Positions 51,907 to 64,000 of a stretch of 64,000 nucleotides of DNA are shown here, piece by piece. The notes below the pieces were generated by a model. That model made no database searches, was not told the origin of the DNA, and was given only the letters and a program-made list of their open reading frames with translations. The stretch is from NCBI GenBank assembly GCA_019614645.1, contig JABWDB010000004.1:11594001-11658000 (forward strand), written 5' to 3'. Source of the DNA: Stratiolaelaps scimitus. Lineage: Eukaryota; Arthropoda; Arachnida; Mesostigmata; Laelapidae. The translations under genes and the position numbers were made by a program. The stretch's first letter is position 1. The number at the start of each line of letters is the position of its first letter.

Positions 51907-53268
51907 AATTAAATCCTATATATGTAATTCCTGTTACTATTGGTAGGTGCAAGCACAGGCGAGCTCGTGTTATCGTTTTTCATCTCCCAGGGGGTATTGG
52001 TCATCGTGCAGACCTTTCTTCTCGTTCTCTATCTATGTTACAAGGTAGGCAATATCGTCGTTGTCGAAGCCTGGATTCTCGTTTACCTGCTGCTTGCAGG
52101 AGCCGGCTTCTCGGGTACGTACCTACGAGTTCAGTTCAATGAATATCTTATTTATCGGACTGCAATTTCACAACAGTGAAATTCTCGTAACTAAACTATA
52201 TAATTCTTCCCCAGAGCCCGGTTTTTACTTTTGGTATCCTATAATTATTACCTAATGTATCTGATACTATGCATATTGACGAATTCAAACCTAATGTTTT
52301 TACTAGGCGTTTCGCTGTCATTGGTGGTGTGCTCCGAGTGCTCCCAGTTTATCTCGGCCCTCTACTTGGCGCTATTACTTAACGTGGTAACCTTTGTAAT
52401 GTGTGGCGAGATTTGGCCAAGAGAAGGAATGGCCCCAATATTGCGAGACTACATTGCCCCCCTATGGCCGATTAGTTACCCTGCTGATGCCATTGGAGTG
52501 ATCCTTTTTAAGGTGAGATTGCACGAATATATATATATATATATGCGTATCTATAGAAAGGCCCTTCTGACGCTACAAACACAACTTTGACTTTATGATT
52601 CCGGAGGGTGGCGTCGTCTCTGAAATATCAATATTGCCTTTAGCATATCAATACAGTATTGGCGTTTACCATCCATTTATTTATCTACCTATCCTTCGTG
52701 ACTATAATAAATCTACATTGCTGCTAAACAACTAGTGGGATTAGTTACGTTCCGAATATGCCTATAATTAGATGCCTATCCGCCGTCATCCGTGATCCAA
52801 ACTGTGCGTCTATTGCAAAATAAAAGGGGTGCGTGTTCCTAAGCTGAATAAACTGCTCTCTCCTCCATGTGTTGCTTTAGCATGACTCGTCGACAGACAT
52901 ATCCTCTGGGGCTGAGTTAAATATTTGACGGGTTCAGTGAGTTGCCAAATGGGTTGCTTGTGAGGCGAGGCGTAAATGCTGCTCGTCATTAGTGTAGTAA
53001 GATGGATTTCCCTAGGAAGCAGCCGACAGAAATATAGAAACAGCTTCAGTCGCAATATACCATATGCGGTTATATGGATATACCATATATGGAATGGCTG
53101 TGTGTAGTCCGATGGATAGCTAAGGGCTAGTGACTGTTATGTTTGCAGCAACGCTGGTTTGAGGACCGCCTGGTGCAGCTGGGCTTCGTTTCAGTCGCCG
53201 CTTGGGTAATCGGGCCCTTGCTCATACTGGTCGTCACTAGCAGACTTCGAAGAAATAGCGTTTTCTGA
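47887..53268 (+). CDS. ABC half transporter, ABCH / ABCG20-23-like, 5'-incomplete
   Basis: Membrane half transporter with an N-terminal ATPase and C-terminal ABC-2 membrane domain; arthropod relatives are linked to lipid and xenobiotic export. Exons: 47887-48070, 48685-48835, 49355-49567 (or 49570), 49863-50119, 50462-50785, 50981-51225, 51947-52114, 52307-52512, 53149-53268. Phases agree; at least 622 aa. Motifs: Walker A GPSGCGKTT, Q-loop YMPQE, signature LSGGQRRR, Walker B LLILDEP, H-loop THYIEEA. The membrane half starts around ILYKCVFPLITLSLFF, has a large loop after the first helix (Asn-linked site NYST), then VAGASTGEL, the family motif GEIWPREGM, and ends with a last helix and a basic RLRRNSVF tail. 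The first visible exon begins in phase 1, so at least one upstream exon carrying the Met is missing; I could not place it. Introns hold (TA)n tracts. AATAAA at about 53551 may end the transcript. Confidence 0.93.
51379..51416 (+). mobile_element. Possible mariner terminal inverted repeat remnant
   Basis: TTATTAGGTTGGTTCAGGCG followed by GGAGTTTTTGTTTT resembles the outer end of a mariner element (TTAGGTTGG...GTTTTTG) preceded by TA. No matching opposite end or transposase was found in the intron, so only a solo end or MITE fragment could be present. Confidence 0.3.
51514..51762 (-). CDS. Open segment inside an ABC-transporter intron
   Basis: 82 open codons antisense to the transporter, within the intron 51226-51946: LNRTLMIDEIYVKLHMQPD ... 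KVYKTFLARILKRDLPQTG. It lies about 100 nt beyond a mariner-like terminal sequence, so it may be degraded transposon DNA, but I do not recognise transposase motifs. Confidence 0.15.
   Translation of the reverse strand: MTLNRTLMIDEIYVKLHMQPDRNHRHCDFYPSETAEPEEKIMLDVIVSRRVLPLKSSTTAKVYKTFLARILKRDLPQTGVHV
51865..51904. repeat. (TA)n(TG)n microsatellite in ABC-transporter intron
   Basis: About 17 TA units followed by GTGTGTG, 40 nt upstream of the exon at 51947. Confidence 0.95.
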
Positions 53269-53465
53269 TCGGGGAATTCGCCTACAGTGACCATTAATAG
53301 GCTTATCATTCATGGGCCTTCATCTCAAGGAGGTTTCACTTGCAAAACAACCTCGAGAAGTAACATTTACAAAGGAAACATTTCTGAAACAAATAGATCA
53401 AAGTGCTTATATTGATCATCTATTTATCTACATTTTGGCTGCATTTCCTGATGATACATACACAC

Positions 53466-53467
<2 letters not shown>

Positions 53468-53500
<33 letters not shown>
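53468..53500. repeat. (TA)n microsatellite
   Basis: About 16 TA units 200 nt after the ABC-transporter stop, probably in its 3'UTR, before an AATAAA at about 53551. Confidence 0.9.
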
Positions 53501-53501
<1 letters not shown>

Positions 53502-53559
53502 GTATGCATGACAGTTATAGTTTTTTTTTGTTTTTCTTTTTTCAATATTTAAATAAACA

Positions 53560-54607
53560 ATGTACCGATATAATTTTACTTGTGGTGTGATTCATTTTGC
53601 TGATTCCTCTATCTGTATTGGTATTACTATCATTATGATTATCTTCGCTAAAGTATACAACATAATACATACGGTGGTCCCGGCAATATTCGTGCTCAAT
53701 ATTCCCGAACAATACAGGCACATTGCGAAAATGGTTGTAAGTAAACGAAATATTGCATCATTTCTATGCAGCTATTATAAACGCTCTGATCCCACACTCC
53801 TGTAAAGTAAATGTAGTGCTCAAATACTTAGATACCTCGGTCAGATGTTTCTAGTCCGTCCTCACTCGTGAGTCTTGTCCATCGAATCTTCTACACACGC
53901 TCACGCACGCAGACAGATCAGAGCTGTGGGTGAGGGTTGTTCGTCATCGTCGTCGTCGCCGTCGCGCACTTTTAGCTCTCCCTCTCGTTTTTATCCCAGC
54001 TCCCATCACTAACCCCCCAGCATCTCCTCCAGCTGAACTGCTACCCTCAGAAGACCCCGCTCCCTACTCTAGTCTGCCCTTTCCACTAGCCACTTTCGCG
54101 CCCTTCAACTGTCGGACGGCCCTTCCCCAATGAATGTTTGTTGACACCATTACTCTGGCAGAACTGGCCCAAGCAGCGCTCCTGAAAAGCAGGGAACGAC
54201 CCGCACTTTTACGCAACCCAACCTGAGACCAACCTCACCTTGATAGTTTTTCTTGCTAGTGAAGTTAGTGTCACCTAGAGTTCACCCTGATGAGCTCGTT
54301 GAGGTCATCTTGAGATCTAACTGCTTTCAGTCGGATAGCTTGTGGGTCCCATATCGAGTAAGTCAAGCGGCTGGCGATAGGTTAGCCGCGCACGCTAGGA
54401 GGTGAAAAATCAACTTGTTCTGCACTCAGCGTCGATGTCATTGAGCGCGCGTACTGCCTAAGAAGGACGACGGTGAGGGCACAACAGAGGTTACATCCTC
54501 GTAAAGCTTAGAGGCGTCTAATAGGAACGTTACCTGCTCCTGTCTCGTGTTCGCTGCTGCAAACGCTGTGACAACTGCCCTCGTCGAACTCCGAGTCATC
54601 GTCCGCG
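53560..54607. other. Intergenic between ABC transporter and archease-like gene
   Basis: No coding exon supported. The part just before 54608 is likely the promoter and leader of the archease-like gene; GC content rises from about 53900. Confidence 0.35.
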
Positions 54608-57208
54608 ATGGATGCTGCCGCTCCTGGACAAGGCGATAGTGAAGAATGGTTTGAAACAGAAGAAGAGGCTGTATCGTTTCAAAAGGAGTTTATCCCGTTG
54701 CTTCAGCTCGTACCCGAGGATCTGCTTGTCCCGCACGTGAAATATACAGGTACAGTGATGGCACATGAATCCTTAGTTATAAAGGGCGTTAACAGATCTG
54801 ACAGACGGCACAGACATCAAGCATCTGCAGTTTAGGCTGTGCTGTGTTTCTATAAAATTAATCATCGTCGGGCATCAAAATCACGAGCACTTCACGAGTG
54901 GATAGCGATGAGCTATGTATGCGAACGTAACGGGTAAAGTGATATATGTCAAGAGTCACGGTGCGACAATTGACGACCAAACGTTCTTGGGTAATATCGT
55001 ACATCAATAGGAGCCAATTGAGAGATGAAGGTGGATTCAAGGGTGAGGGTATACTAACGTGTATCACATCGGGGAGATATATGCCAACCCCTCCATTGAG
55101 AAAAGCTGACCGAACTATTCTGACTGGGCGTAACGTCCCACTGTTGAAGATACCGCACTCGGATAATAGTGCTATCTGATCAAGTGAGCTTCACAGACGG
55201 CGATCAGAGATCCACCCAGCGAGCTCCGACCAAGTCGGATGAAAGATACCAGTTAGGGTGTGTCGAGCCTCATCTTCGGTCACGCGACTATTCGACTATT
55301 CGAGTAATGCGTCACGTACACGAAACTGCTATAGCTTTTGCCATCCAGCCCGTCACTTTCGTGTGTACTCTGACTTGACCTGTGGTGAGAAAATGATTCT
55401 GGTCAACACTGGGCGCTTTGTCCATGCACACAGAATTTGAGGTGAAAGATGAGGTCGCGTTCGCGTTCTTGATATGCTGACACAGCCGTCCGCCAATTAT
55501 TTGAGATGTAGGCACATATTTAATTAACATCTCTGGTGTTCTCAGTGGGCCAAATGGCGTAATGTGGCCTAGCTGGAGTTCGCAAACTTCTCTAGGGGTA
55601 CCTATCGACTGTGCGTTGTGCGGAGACTTTCGTCAGGTATAAATATAACATGATCATATGGCTATTCAAGGTAACAGTGGCAGATAATAATATATTGGAA
55701 GTGGTAATAAGACTCTGTCTCTAATATAGTTTCAGTACATTTCTTAAAGTCACCGAGATAACGCTTGGGCAGCACACTTGACTCACGATATGTCCTTATA
55801 AACGTTCATTACAGTTAATATCCGCGAGGACCTAATGGATGTTGAGTGAGTATAATAAAATCCTCTGCCTATGTTCCTGTTCATTTTAATCTAAACAGCT
55901 TATAAGAATGGCGATACCCACTAAAGTGGCTCAACAGAAATCATCTTGGCAACATAACTAATATTATTATTATTACTCCTTCAGTTTTATAATTATTATC
56001 CACCTGTAAACCAGTTGTCCCTGAGTGCGCATATGTGTATGTTCTGAACTAGTAAGATCTGAACTAGTTATTTGATGAATCGGACAAATGGATCTTGATT
56101 TTACTTTGATTAACCGTGTCTATCCTCGGGCAGGTTTACTAGCCGAGGCGAGTCGATGAAGGAGGCCTTCGAGCAGGGCGCAGTGGCAATGTACTCCTAT
56201 TTGTACGAGCCCGGCCAAATCGACATCAAGGGTTACTGTAACGTCGAAGCCGAAGGTAGGCACATTGAAACAGGCGAACAAAAAACAACAATAAATTTCG
56301 TAAACAAAAAAAAGACGTTTATATTGATATGTTCAAACAGTTTTCAAGGGTTGCCGTGATCTCACAAAGCTTTGCAATGTTTTGAGTAAATTGACATTGC
56401 AGTCTGTGTAACGAAAGTGTCTTTTCTAAATACAATCTCCAAGCACTCTGTAGAAATCAAAGTGCTGTTGGGCCCTTGGAGGGAATGTCATCAGCTCGCG
56501 TAGGAATCACACTGAAAATCATGAATAAACAGTTTTGTTCCAGGGTCGATATCTGGAACACATGGTAGATTTTAAACTGTTGACCCCGATTACTAAATGT
56601 TACATCAATAACTTATATATATATATATTTTTTTTTTGTTACACTTATACTTAATGACTTTGAGACACCAGAGTGATGATAAAAACTATAAAATAATAAT
56701 TTTATAGTAGACTATCGGAGGAACGTCAACTGGGCCGAACCTATCTATGACTGTCTGGCTGCCAACTTGTTAGCACTGTTTCTACTCAGAAACCCGAATG
56801 AAGGCGTTTCGTAGAAACCTGAGATAGGGTATATGGCTATATAAGGAATAGGTTTATTTTCGAGTACTCTTCCATTCAGGTTTACTACTTATAAAAATGA
56901 TAGCCTTTTGCTAATAGCAAGTATTCCTCTCGAACTTCACAGGTCGGGATTTGCCGGATCTCTTCTACAGATTTATTGACGAGTTACAGTTCGCGCTGGG
57001 TGGCGAACCGCATCTGTTGGTTCGGAAGATCCAGATCGTCGAGTTCGACGAGATCACCTTTCTCATCCGCGCCAAATGTTTTGGGGAGCGCTTTGATCCG
57101 AAGCGACACCGTAGTGAGCGACGGCTGGAGACAATCCTCAAGGAGAACGTTGAGGTTGGACGAAACCTCGACGGGAACTTCCAAGTGTGCTATACCATCG
57201 ATACCTAG
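54608..57208 (+). CDS. Archease-like protein with degenerate metal-binding motif, 4 exons, 186 aa
   Basis: Archease is the cofactor that activates the RtcB RNA ligase in tRNA splicing. Exons: 54608-54749, 55815-55845, 56134-56255, 56943-57208; total 561 nt. The 31-nt second exon was found because exons 1 and 3 have incompatible phases; it has an acceptor (CATTACAG), a donor (GTGAGTAT) and the required length. The archease core is clear: GESMKEAFEQGAVAMYSYL (family: GDTLEEAFEQCAMAMFGYM), then DLPDLFYRFIDEL, FGERFDPKRHR and a final TIDT (family VIIDI). Two conserved blocks are altered: the N-terminal DHTADV motif reads EDLMDV, and the C-terminal KAITY region reads ETILK. The protein starts with an acidic MDAAAPGQGDSEEW leader. 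It may be a real but diverged archease or a paralog without cofactor activity; a different, unseen exon 2 is the main alternative. Confidence 0.82.
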
Positions 57209-60200
57209 TCAGGAGCTCTCGTGAACATAACAGTGATTTTACTGGCTGCCCCCTAAGTTCTCACACGCACACACACACACACCCACACAGACGAAAGCGG
57301 CTCAATTACTGCTGAGATTAACTGCAATTCGTTTCACTCATTGTTTGTTCGACGATTTACATACTGACTTTGGCAATGGACCGAGAAGCTTGTTTTCGGT
57401 GCCGGCGCCGGGAGCATATGGATGGAATGGATAGATGGCGATTTCGAATGGTCCACTACAGAGTGTCGGCGGATCGTAGTTACCGACAGCAAGATAATAG
57501 CAAGATCATCTATTTATATATCATGTTGTACTGTGTAATGTGATCAGCCAGTATCACATTCATGCGTGGCATTTAATTGGGAATGTTTAGCGCGGCCCGA
57601 TTCACACTCAAGCCGCACAAATAACGAAAGCGTATTTGTCGAGAGGAAACAAATGGATTTTCTTCTGCACCGATTAGCTGGTGTACATTTTTAGATCTCA
57701 TTCCTCTGCATCTGAAACGTACCTACGAGTGCGTCGCGTTGTGCTCGCTGTTGCTATAATACTAAGATCGCAAGAGGGTACGAACGATTTAGAGAACTGC
57801 AGCTACTCGCACAGGAAATATAGACTTATGTTGAGCAGTACAAGAGCTTGGTGCCGACCCATTGGTCATGAATACGTATAGATGTATTATACTATATATA
57901 TATATCGCAATGCGTTATCAATTGACAACGTGTCCTATTGATCGACGCTTAAGCTGTATGCGGGCTCGGCGGCAGGCGTCTTTTTCATGACTTTGATAGC
58001 ATTTGTCCTGACGCTAAGTCCTGACCCCACTGAACTCTCCGTAAAAATGACAATGACTCAAGTGGCTTGTGGCGAGTCAATTCAACTTTGCTTGTTGGCA
58101 AATTTAATGATAATCGCACTCTAAAAACTCACGCGACCATGAAATCACCTTGGCAAACATAAACACTCGCCTTGCTCAGAAAGGCACTCAACTCGATTTT
58201 CATTTTCTAACCCTCTCAGCGCTCCTTGACAATGTCGCGGATCGACACTGCGCCACTTGCGAAATCGCAGAGTTTCAGTTAACTCGGGGACGCCCTGCGT
58301 CGACGTTCGAGGACAACTCGACCCGCGGACATTTGATGTCGAATCAAACAAAGAAAGGCATTACACGATCTTGCCAACAGTGTGAATTCACGATGATCAA
58401 CATATGTACCAAACTGTTGTACTACCCTGCGTAAACATTGTCCACTATAATGCTATTGTTGCACGCTTACACCTGACCCGCTACGTCGGTGATGTCGAGT
58501 GTTCAAGGTATATGACATTGTTATTATACACCTTTTCTTTTTTTTTTGGTCTGAATTGTCCGCTATATCCGTCGATTCCTTCAAGCATACGATCGAAGTG
58601 CCGCTTCAGAAACGAAAAAAAGAACAATCGTAATGGTACGGTTACGTTGAAATTTACCTAAAAAATCGTTACCCCCAAGTGATTTTATGATGATTACTAC
58701 TACTACCATGATAGTTATTGTTATAGATTATAACATTCGTATTAGTATTAGTATTATTATTATTACGATTAAACATGTTGAAATTTCATTCTGTTAGACC
58801 AGCCGTCGATTACCTGCTTGCTCAACTAAGCATTTATTGCCGATGTGCCACATAAATTCAAATCTTACCCTCACCCTTGTGTAACCAGGTTTCTCGTTTC
58901 ACTGTAGCTGTTTCTCGATAATTCATTTCACTCCGATTTAAGCTCAATTCTAGTCTCATTCGTAATTCAAATTCGTTACGCCAATCATGAATGGACGCAT
59001 AGTCCGTCGTTACAGGATGCGATCGTGTAATCGCTAACGGCGGCGTCGCGAATCGCTGACGCCGGGTAACGCTCACATGAGCAGACCTTCTCGATTCCCA
59101 AGACGCAAGAACGTCCGTGGTATCTCGGTAATATCTACTATACTATAGTCGCCCTTCAGTTCACAAATCTGTAATAGCATGTAGATCAGCATATGAGGTA
59201 AACTGAACGTAACCAACGGTGTTATTCGAACAACAGCTCACGCACCATATTTATTATCATTATTATTACTGTTATTATTATTATTAATATTATAATTATA
59301 ATAATTACTGATATTACTATTGCAATTGCATACACAGTATTATAATCTGTATATATATATTTGTACAGGTAATGTTCATATCATATTAATAAAATCGTAT
59401 GCGTATGCTTGTCGGGCATCCCAATAGTAAACATGGTTATCGTGTACTGCCTTTTCTTTTTATTTGTTTTCTTCTCGAGGCAAACAAAAGTATAGAAGTA
59501 TATTCACTTGTGCCGCTCCATGATGTTCTCATTATTATTATCATTATTATTATTATTACTCAATATGTATTTGCAGCGATTTTTCACCTAGCCCTATGAT
59601 TGTCTGTTTTTCTCGTTATTGGCTGAATCGCCGTCTTGTCAACGCCTAATGAATATACGACTCAGCCTAACTACCGATTTGCATGGACATTATTTGTTCT
59701 ACATCTCATAATTTAGCATAGCTACGAACTGTCCAACTGTTCTCGATGATTGTACGTTTGTGTGCCACCGACCCTAGTAAGTTCGGCTGGGCCACACCGT
59801 ACCCAACACTGTATCCAACACGTTACTGACACGAACCCGCCTGTTGTCATCGACCGGCGAAAACTCCTGTAGAAGCAAATCAAAGAAACAAATCGTCTTT
59901 TAAGGGACAGTCGAAACTCTGCATGCTATATTTATATATATATATATATATATGCATTCTAGTCTTAATCAAACATACAATAATTAGGAATTATTTCTAG
60001 CGATTATTGGGGGGTCATATATATATATATATATGGGAACAGGAAATCAGCAATAAACATACCGAGGAATACAGTAGTCGGCACGCGATCAAGAGTTTTG
60101 AAGTAGAAGAAAAATGCAACTGCTCAATCGATCAACAAATTAACTGAGTAACAAATAAACCAAGAAATTAATAAATAATAAATAAAACCTTTCCCCCGAC

Positions 60201-61855
60201 GGGTTGCAAATATACGTTTACTTTACGACTGGAACGGGGCGGCTCCGGCTCGAGTCAGCCAGGTCATAAAAGCGGGTCATCTTTCACGTCGTTTTATTTA
60301 GCCCTAAACTTGTCCGCCACCGTCAAACTGTGCTCAATTTTCTTCCACTTGGACACCGAGCATTGGTCGGCGTTACCTTGTCACAAGCTACCCCGTAGTC
60401 GCTGTTTGCAGCACTACTCGCTATAGACTGTGACACTGCGTTCGTTTGTCTGTTCGGCCGCGACCGCTGGCACCGCCGCCAGGTGCTACTTACTAGCTTA
60501 GCTGGCTGTGTCGTAAGCGAGTCATGCAGCAGCAGTTGACGCTCGATGAAGTGTAGCGTCCCGCGACGCCCACTAGCCTGAGGCGATCGGCCTTCTTCAC
60601 ACTCTCCCTAAATCTGATATTGTGACTGCACTACTACCCCTGCTGCTGCTGCTGCTACGGCGACTATTATTCGTTGGACGGTCATTGGAGGGGGGAGGAT
60701 ACACTGCTGGTAGCAGAGGTAGTCAGTCAGCTGGCTCTAAGTCCCCAATCGCTGTAGTTGGCAAGACCCACCCCCTGGCTTGGGTGTCAACCGCAAAGCA
60801 AGCAAAGCTGCTATCGCACGTACGCCGTGACCCCGGCGACGATGACAACGATGACGATGCAACCAATGCCGACACGCGCCTCAGCATGCGGCGGACATAT
60901 ACCTGGCACCAAACAGTAGCTGCAGTAACCAGCTAACCACCATCACCACCAGTCAACCGTGATCACGATCAACGGGTAGTGGGGTGGCTATCAACGACGA
61001 CAGCTGCTAATCGATCAGCTGCCACGCGCTCGTAGACGGACGCACACCCCACCGCAAAGTGCGCGTACTACAATCGCATTTATGAAGAAGCACAAGATAA
61101 ACGTGTTTGAATAAACGATTTTTCCCAAGCACAAGATATACATATATATATATATATATATACAACAAATGGTTGTAATACAAACATGGTGCGGGTGGAA
61201 CAGTGTAGCAGTCATTATATGACGCCTATATTTTGCGCGTGTGCTTAACAAAGGAGGGCGTGAAGATGAGAAAATCTAGGACATTCGATTCGTCTGATGA
61301 GATGTCTGGCGCGGAAGATACTCCGATGTTATTGCGCTGAACGCATAAAAAGATCCAGCAAATCATATTAGCTCATGGTGGTAGCAGTAGTAGTGCTAAA
61401 TAATATAGGATTTCAAGACGTTCTCTCTTCCATTGTGCCTAGAGCATTTTTCGCTGCCGGCTACGGCGGGATTTAAACCGTCGATATCGGCGGTCTGCCT
61501 ATACAATCTATGTTCCTATGTATTACCGACGGTGGACATTCACTTTAAATTGCACTTAGGAATAATAACCAATTCCTATCCTTCCGCACGGAGTCGTTGT
61601 CGTCACATCGAAAAAATGTGTGGTGACCAAAATGAACTTGCTCAACGTGCGGTTTTCTGTATTTATTTTATCGCCATTTATTCGCGTTGCTCGCACCTCG
61701 GCGTCTATGGGATAAAAAATAAATTGATAACTAATAATTTTGTTTAGTTAATCGAAAACAAATCAAAGCTTATTTAGTGGATCTCGTGGCTGAACGTTGA
61801 TAATCGAATAATGTCGAGGGCTCTACTAAGACAGATTGTCTTTCTGACAAAACCG

Positions 61856-61907
<52 letters not shown>

Positions 61908-63216
61908 GTAATCGTGTTACCTTTCGTCGTATTAATTGGCTATATTAACGATAACTTTGTGAGGAATAATTGTTTCGAATATGATTGCAGTGCAACGATA
62001 CACGCGAGGCAGTTTTGGAATGTACATAAGTTACTACGCAAAACGTCGATACTTCGTGTAACTGATTTCTAGACGACACTAGAAACTACAGCAGCTCTGT
62101 CACGGCCAGTGCATCATCATGCTGCTTGCGAAAGGCTTCGTCAAAATGACATGCTCCTGTCGTGGGGTTAACTGCGTCGCGAGCGGTGAGAATCGATCGT
62201 CAGTGGATATCGGTGACAGTCAACAGTTCACGGCAGTGGTCAGTCCGAAGAAACCTGGACGGGACCTTCCAATCCATTGTTTCTAGTGAGGCGGACAAAG
62301 AAAAACGGAGCTGGCTTCGGGACTGAAGAATATTACCCCGACGTCTTAGTGTAACTCATCTTTCGGGAGCAGACGTTTTGGTCTAAATGAAGCCAATGTA
62401 TGATACGGCGGCAAGATCAATTGAATAGGAAAACCGCGGAGCGCAATTCAAATCTATGTTGCGAATGGACGACGCATTCATTGGTTCCCGTATGCCTGCC
62501 CTTTCGAGCAATCTGCCTGCAATTGCTCGGGATATGTAAATAACAAAGACCGAATGTCCAAAGGGTCCTGCTGCTCGCAGCTAAACCTGGCATGGGACAG
62601 CTATGTCTATGAGTCGCCTGTATTTGTGTTCAACACTTTCCCAAATGGCCGGCCCTCTTCATTGCAAGCCCGCATCCGAGTATGTGGAATCGGAGCAGTA
62701 ATACCCGCCTACTGTGCCTCATCACTAAAGGCTTGCAGCTCAAAGTCGACTTTCAACCTGCGGGAATAAGGCTTGCGAACGAGCTTCATGGGACATGGAG
62801 ATACTATCAGAGTACACTTGGTACACTTGAAAGCATCCTCCATTGCTTAAGCAGTGACTTTCATCCAGCTTTCACTGTTCCTATGCGTGACGTTTACTAT
62901 TCGGCCAGTTGGAAGCCTAAATAACGCTGTTGTTATTCACTTCTCGATTGGTAGACACAAGTGGTGTCAATTCATTAATTGATTTCTTCCACGACCTCAT
63001 CACATATTGTTTAGGTCTGACCCAGTATGCATATATTAATACCATATTTTAAAAGCACGACAACGATGCTGTCGATGCCAATCACATGACATCGGGTCGA
63101 TCATGCATTTGGCGACATCCCACCTATGTCGTATCTGACAGAGACATAGGCTAATCCTTATATGTTGATCTAGAAACAATAAAGAAATTGCGTTCATCGT
63201 TCGGCTATCACTGACC
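57209..63216. other. Gene-poor interval
   Basis: (CA)n at 57262, ATT runs (58740-58765, 59255-59300, 59530-59560), several TA tracts and a GC-rich patch (about 60240-61020) that could be a promoter or first exon. A plus-strand frame at 62554-62924 (NLAWDSYVYESPVFVFNTFP) is open but lacks a domain or splice support. Confidence 0.35.
61857..61904. repeat. (TA)24 microsatellite
   Basis: Longest uninterrupted TA run in the window (48 nt), in intergenic DNA between the archease-like gene and the Kunitz exon. Confidence 0.95.
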
Positions 63217-63413
63217 CTATCCGACGACACACTTCCTCTTGCACTCAGCTTCGTTATCCCATCGATTGCCGTTGCCCTGACAGCCGCCGTAGACGAAACG
63301 GCGGCACTTGGTGCTCTTCGAGTCGTAATACCACTTGAGGCTGGCTCGCTCATTGCAGGGTCCGGCGTCCTTGGCCATCGCGCAGTTTTTATCTTGCGTC
63401 TTCTTTCTCTGGC
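63217..63413 (-). CDS. Kunitz/BPTI domain exon (partial secreted protein)
   Basis: Terminal coding exon with a strong acceptor (TGTTTCAG) just upstream of 63413, ending CVVG-stop at 63217. It encodes one full Kunitz domain with six cysteines in family spacing (C-x8-C-x15-C-x7-C-x12-C-x3-C), including the FVYGGC core and WDNEAEC. The P1 position after the second Cys is Asn, not the Lys/Arg usual for trypsin inhibitors, so target specificity is unclear. A short basic stretch (GQRKKTQDKN) precedes the domain. The signal-peptide exon is not visible and may lie beyond the window end. Kunitz domains occur in protease inhibitors, ion-channel blockers and salivary or venom proteins; nothing here decides between them. 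Confidence 0.88.
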
Positions 63414-64000
63414 CTGAAACAGAAATAGGGACAATAACACTTCGTAGAATGCTTCGCATGCGATGGCCTGTGAGGCGATGGTGGACGTTCGGTCACTGCC
63501 GTTGCTCTATCGGGGTGCTCTGAGGTGCACGTTTTTCTTTGCGTGGAAAACGGGTGCGTTCGTATTACAAAAACTGGCATCGACGTAGAAGACATAACGG
63601 AGAGTTGGTCCGCTCAGCGTTCATTTGCAGGAACCTATTCTGTGCCACACGTTTGGTGAAGGAGTTTCGCAAGCAACTTCATAGCAAGCAGTTTCTGAAG
63701 CTGCCGTTAGAAAATGTGCTCGCGTTGCATTGTGACGTCATGTTACATACTGTATCTGTAGATATTTATATATCCTAGCAAACTTGATATATATATATAT
63801 ATATGAAACCAAGAACGTCAACTGAGATCACAACTTGCTCAAGGTATCAAACGCTTTCATGTAGCTGCCGCCTCTCGCAAACACCACGGGTTGAGGGTAC
63901 ACGTTGTACCACGCTTGTAGTGTATCACTCGTGAACCTGCGGCAATCCGCACTACGCGTTTTATGGGGAGGATAATCAACTGATCATCTAATGAATATAA
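63414..64000. other. Upstream of the Kunitz exon
   Basis: Expected to hold an intron and possibly the signal-peptide exon; no convincing minus-strand signal peptide found before the window ends. (TA)n at about 63788. Confidence 0.35.

Noticed and set aside
55141..55500. Alternative archease exon carrying HTAD
   Set aside because: Scanned 54750-56133 for His-Thr-Ala-Asp coding in plus frames; only chance partial matches (such as CACTCGGAT, CACACAGAA) without correct splice phase.
62554..62924. Pair of plus-strand frames (71 and 80 codons) as a gene
   Set aside because: Overlapping frames, no splice signals or recognisable domain, both interrupted.

Overview
The window is nuclear DNA of an arthropod, most likely a chelicerate and probably a mite. 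Genes have many exons with GT-AG introns (about 40 nt to over 1 kb), long AT-rich intergenic stretches, many (TA)n tracts, a tRNA-derived SINE and a non-LTR retrotransposon fragment. The arthropod/mite placement is inferred from gene content (an ABCH/ABCG23-like half transporter, a Dicer-2-like Dicer, a single-domain Kunitz protein). I see nothing bacterial.

Layout. 0.5-10.3 kb: open, exon-like segments, mostly on the minus strand and mostly unrecognised. The best-supported is a four-exon secreted cysteine-rich orphan gene (5255 down to 3541). Several perfect or near-perfect palindromes with (TA)n centres lie among them. 16467-11005 (-): complete calpain-7, 11 exons, 829 aa. About 18.2-24.0 kb (+): a CpG-rich leader, then a gene whose exons encode a THAP zinc finger joined in phase to an HP1-type chromoshadow domain. 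25.9-27.7 kb: SINE, retrotransposon endonuclease-domain fragment and a very AT-rich block. 35520-29014 (-): complete but short Dicer (1442 aa, 5 exons). 41.5-42.2 kb (+): alkyladenine DNA glycosylase. 47887-53268 (+): ABC half transporter lacking only its first exon(s). 54608-57208 (+): a divergent archease-like protein. 63413-63217 (-): a Kunitz/BPTI domain exon.

The genes do not form an operon or pathway. They are ordinary neighbours: membrane-trafficking protease, chromatin factor, RNAi nuclease, base-excision repair, lipid or xenobiotic transport, and an RtcB-ligase cofactor relative. The two most unusual proteins are the THAP-chromoshadow fusion, which also lacks the Trp used for PxVxL binding, and the archease-like protein, which has lost the metal-binding HTAD motif. 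The large palindromes are the most unusual DNA structures.

Coding exons were joined by hand from splice consensus and reading phase. In calpain-7, Dicer and the archease-like gene all phases agree and the summed lengths are divisible by three. No similarity search was run; family assignments rest on recognised motifs.
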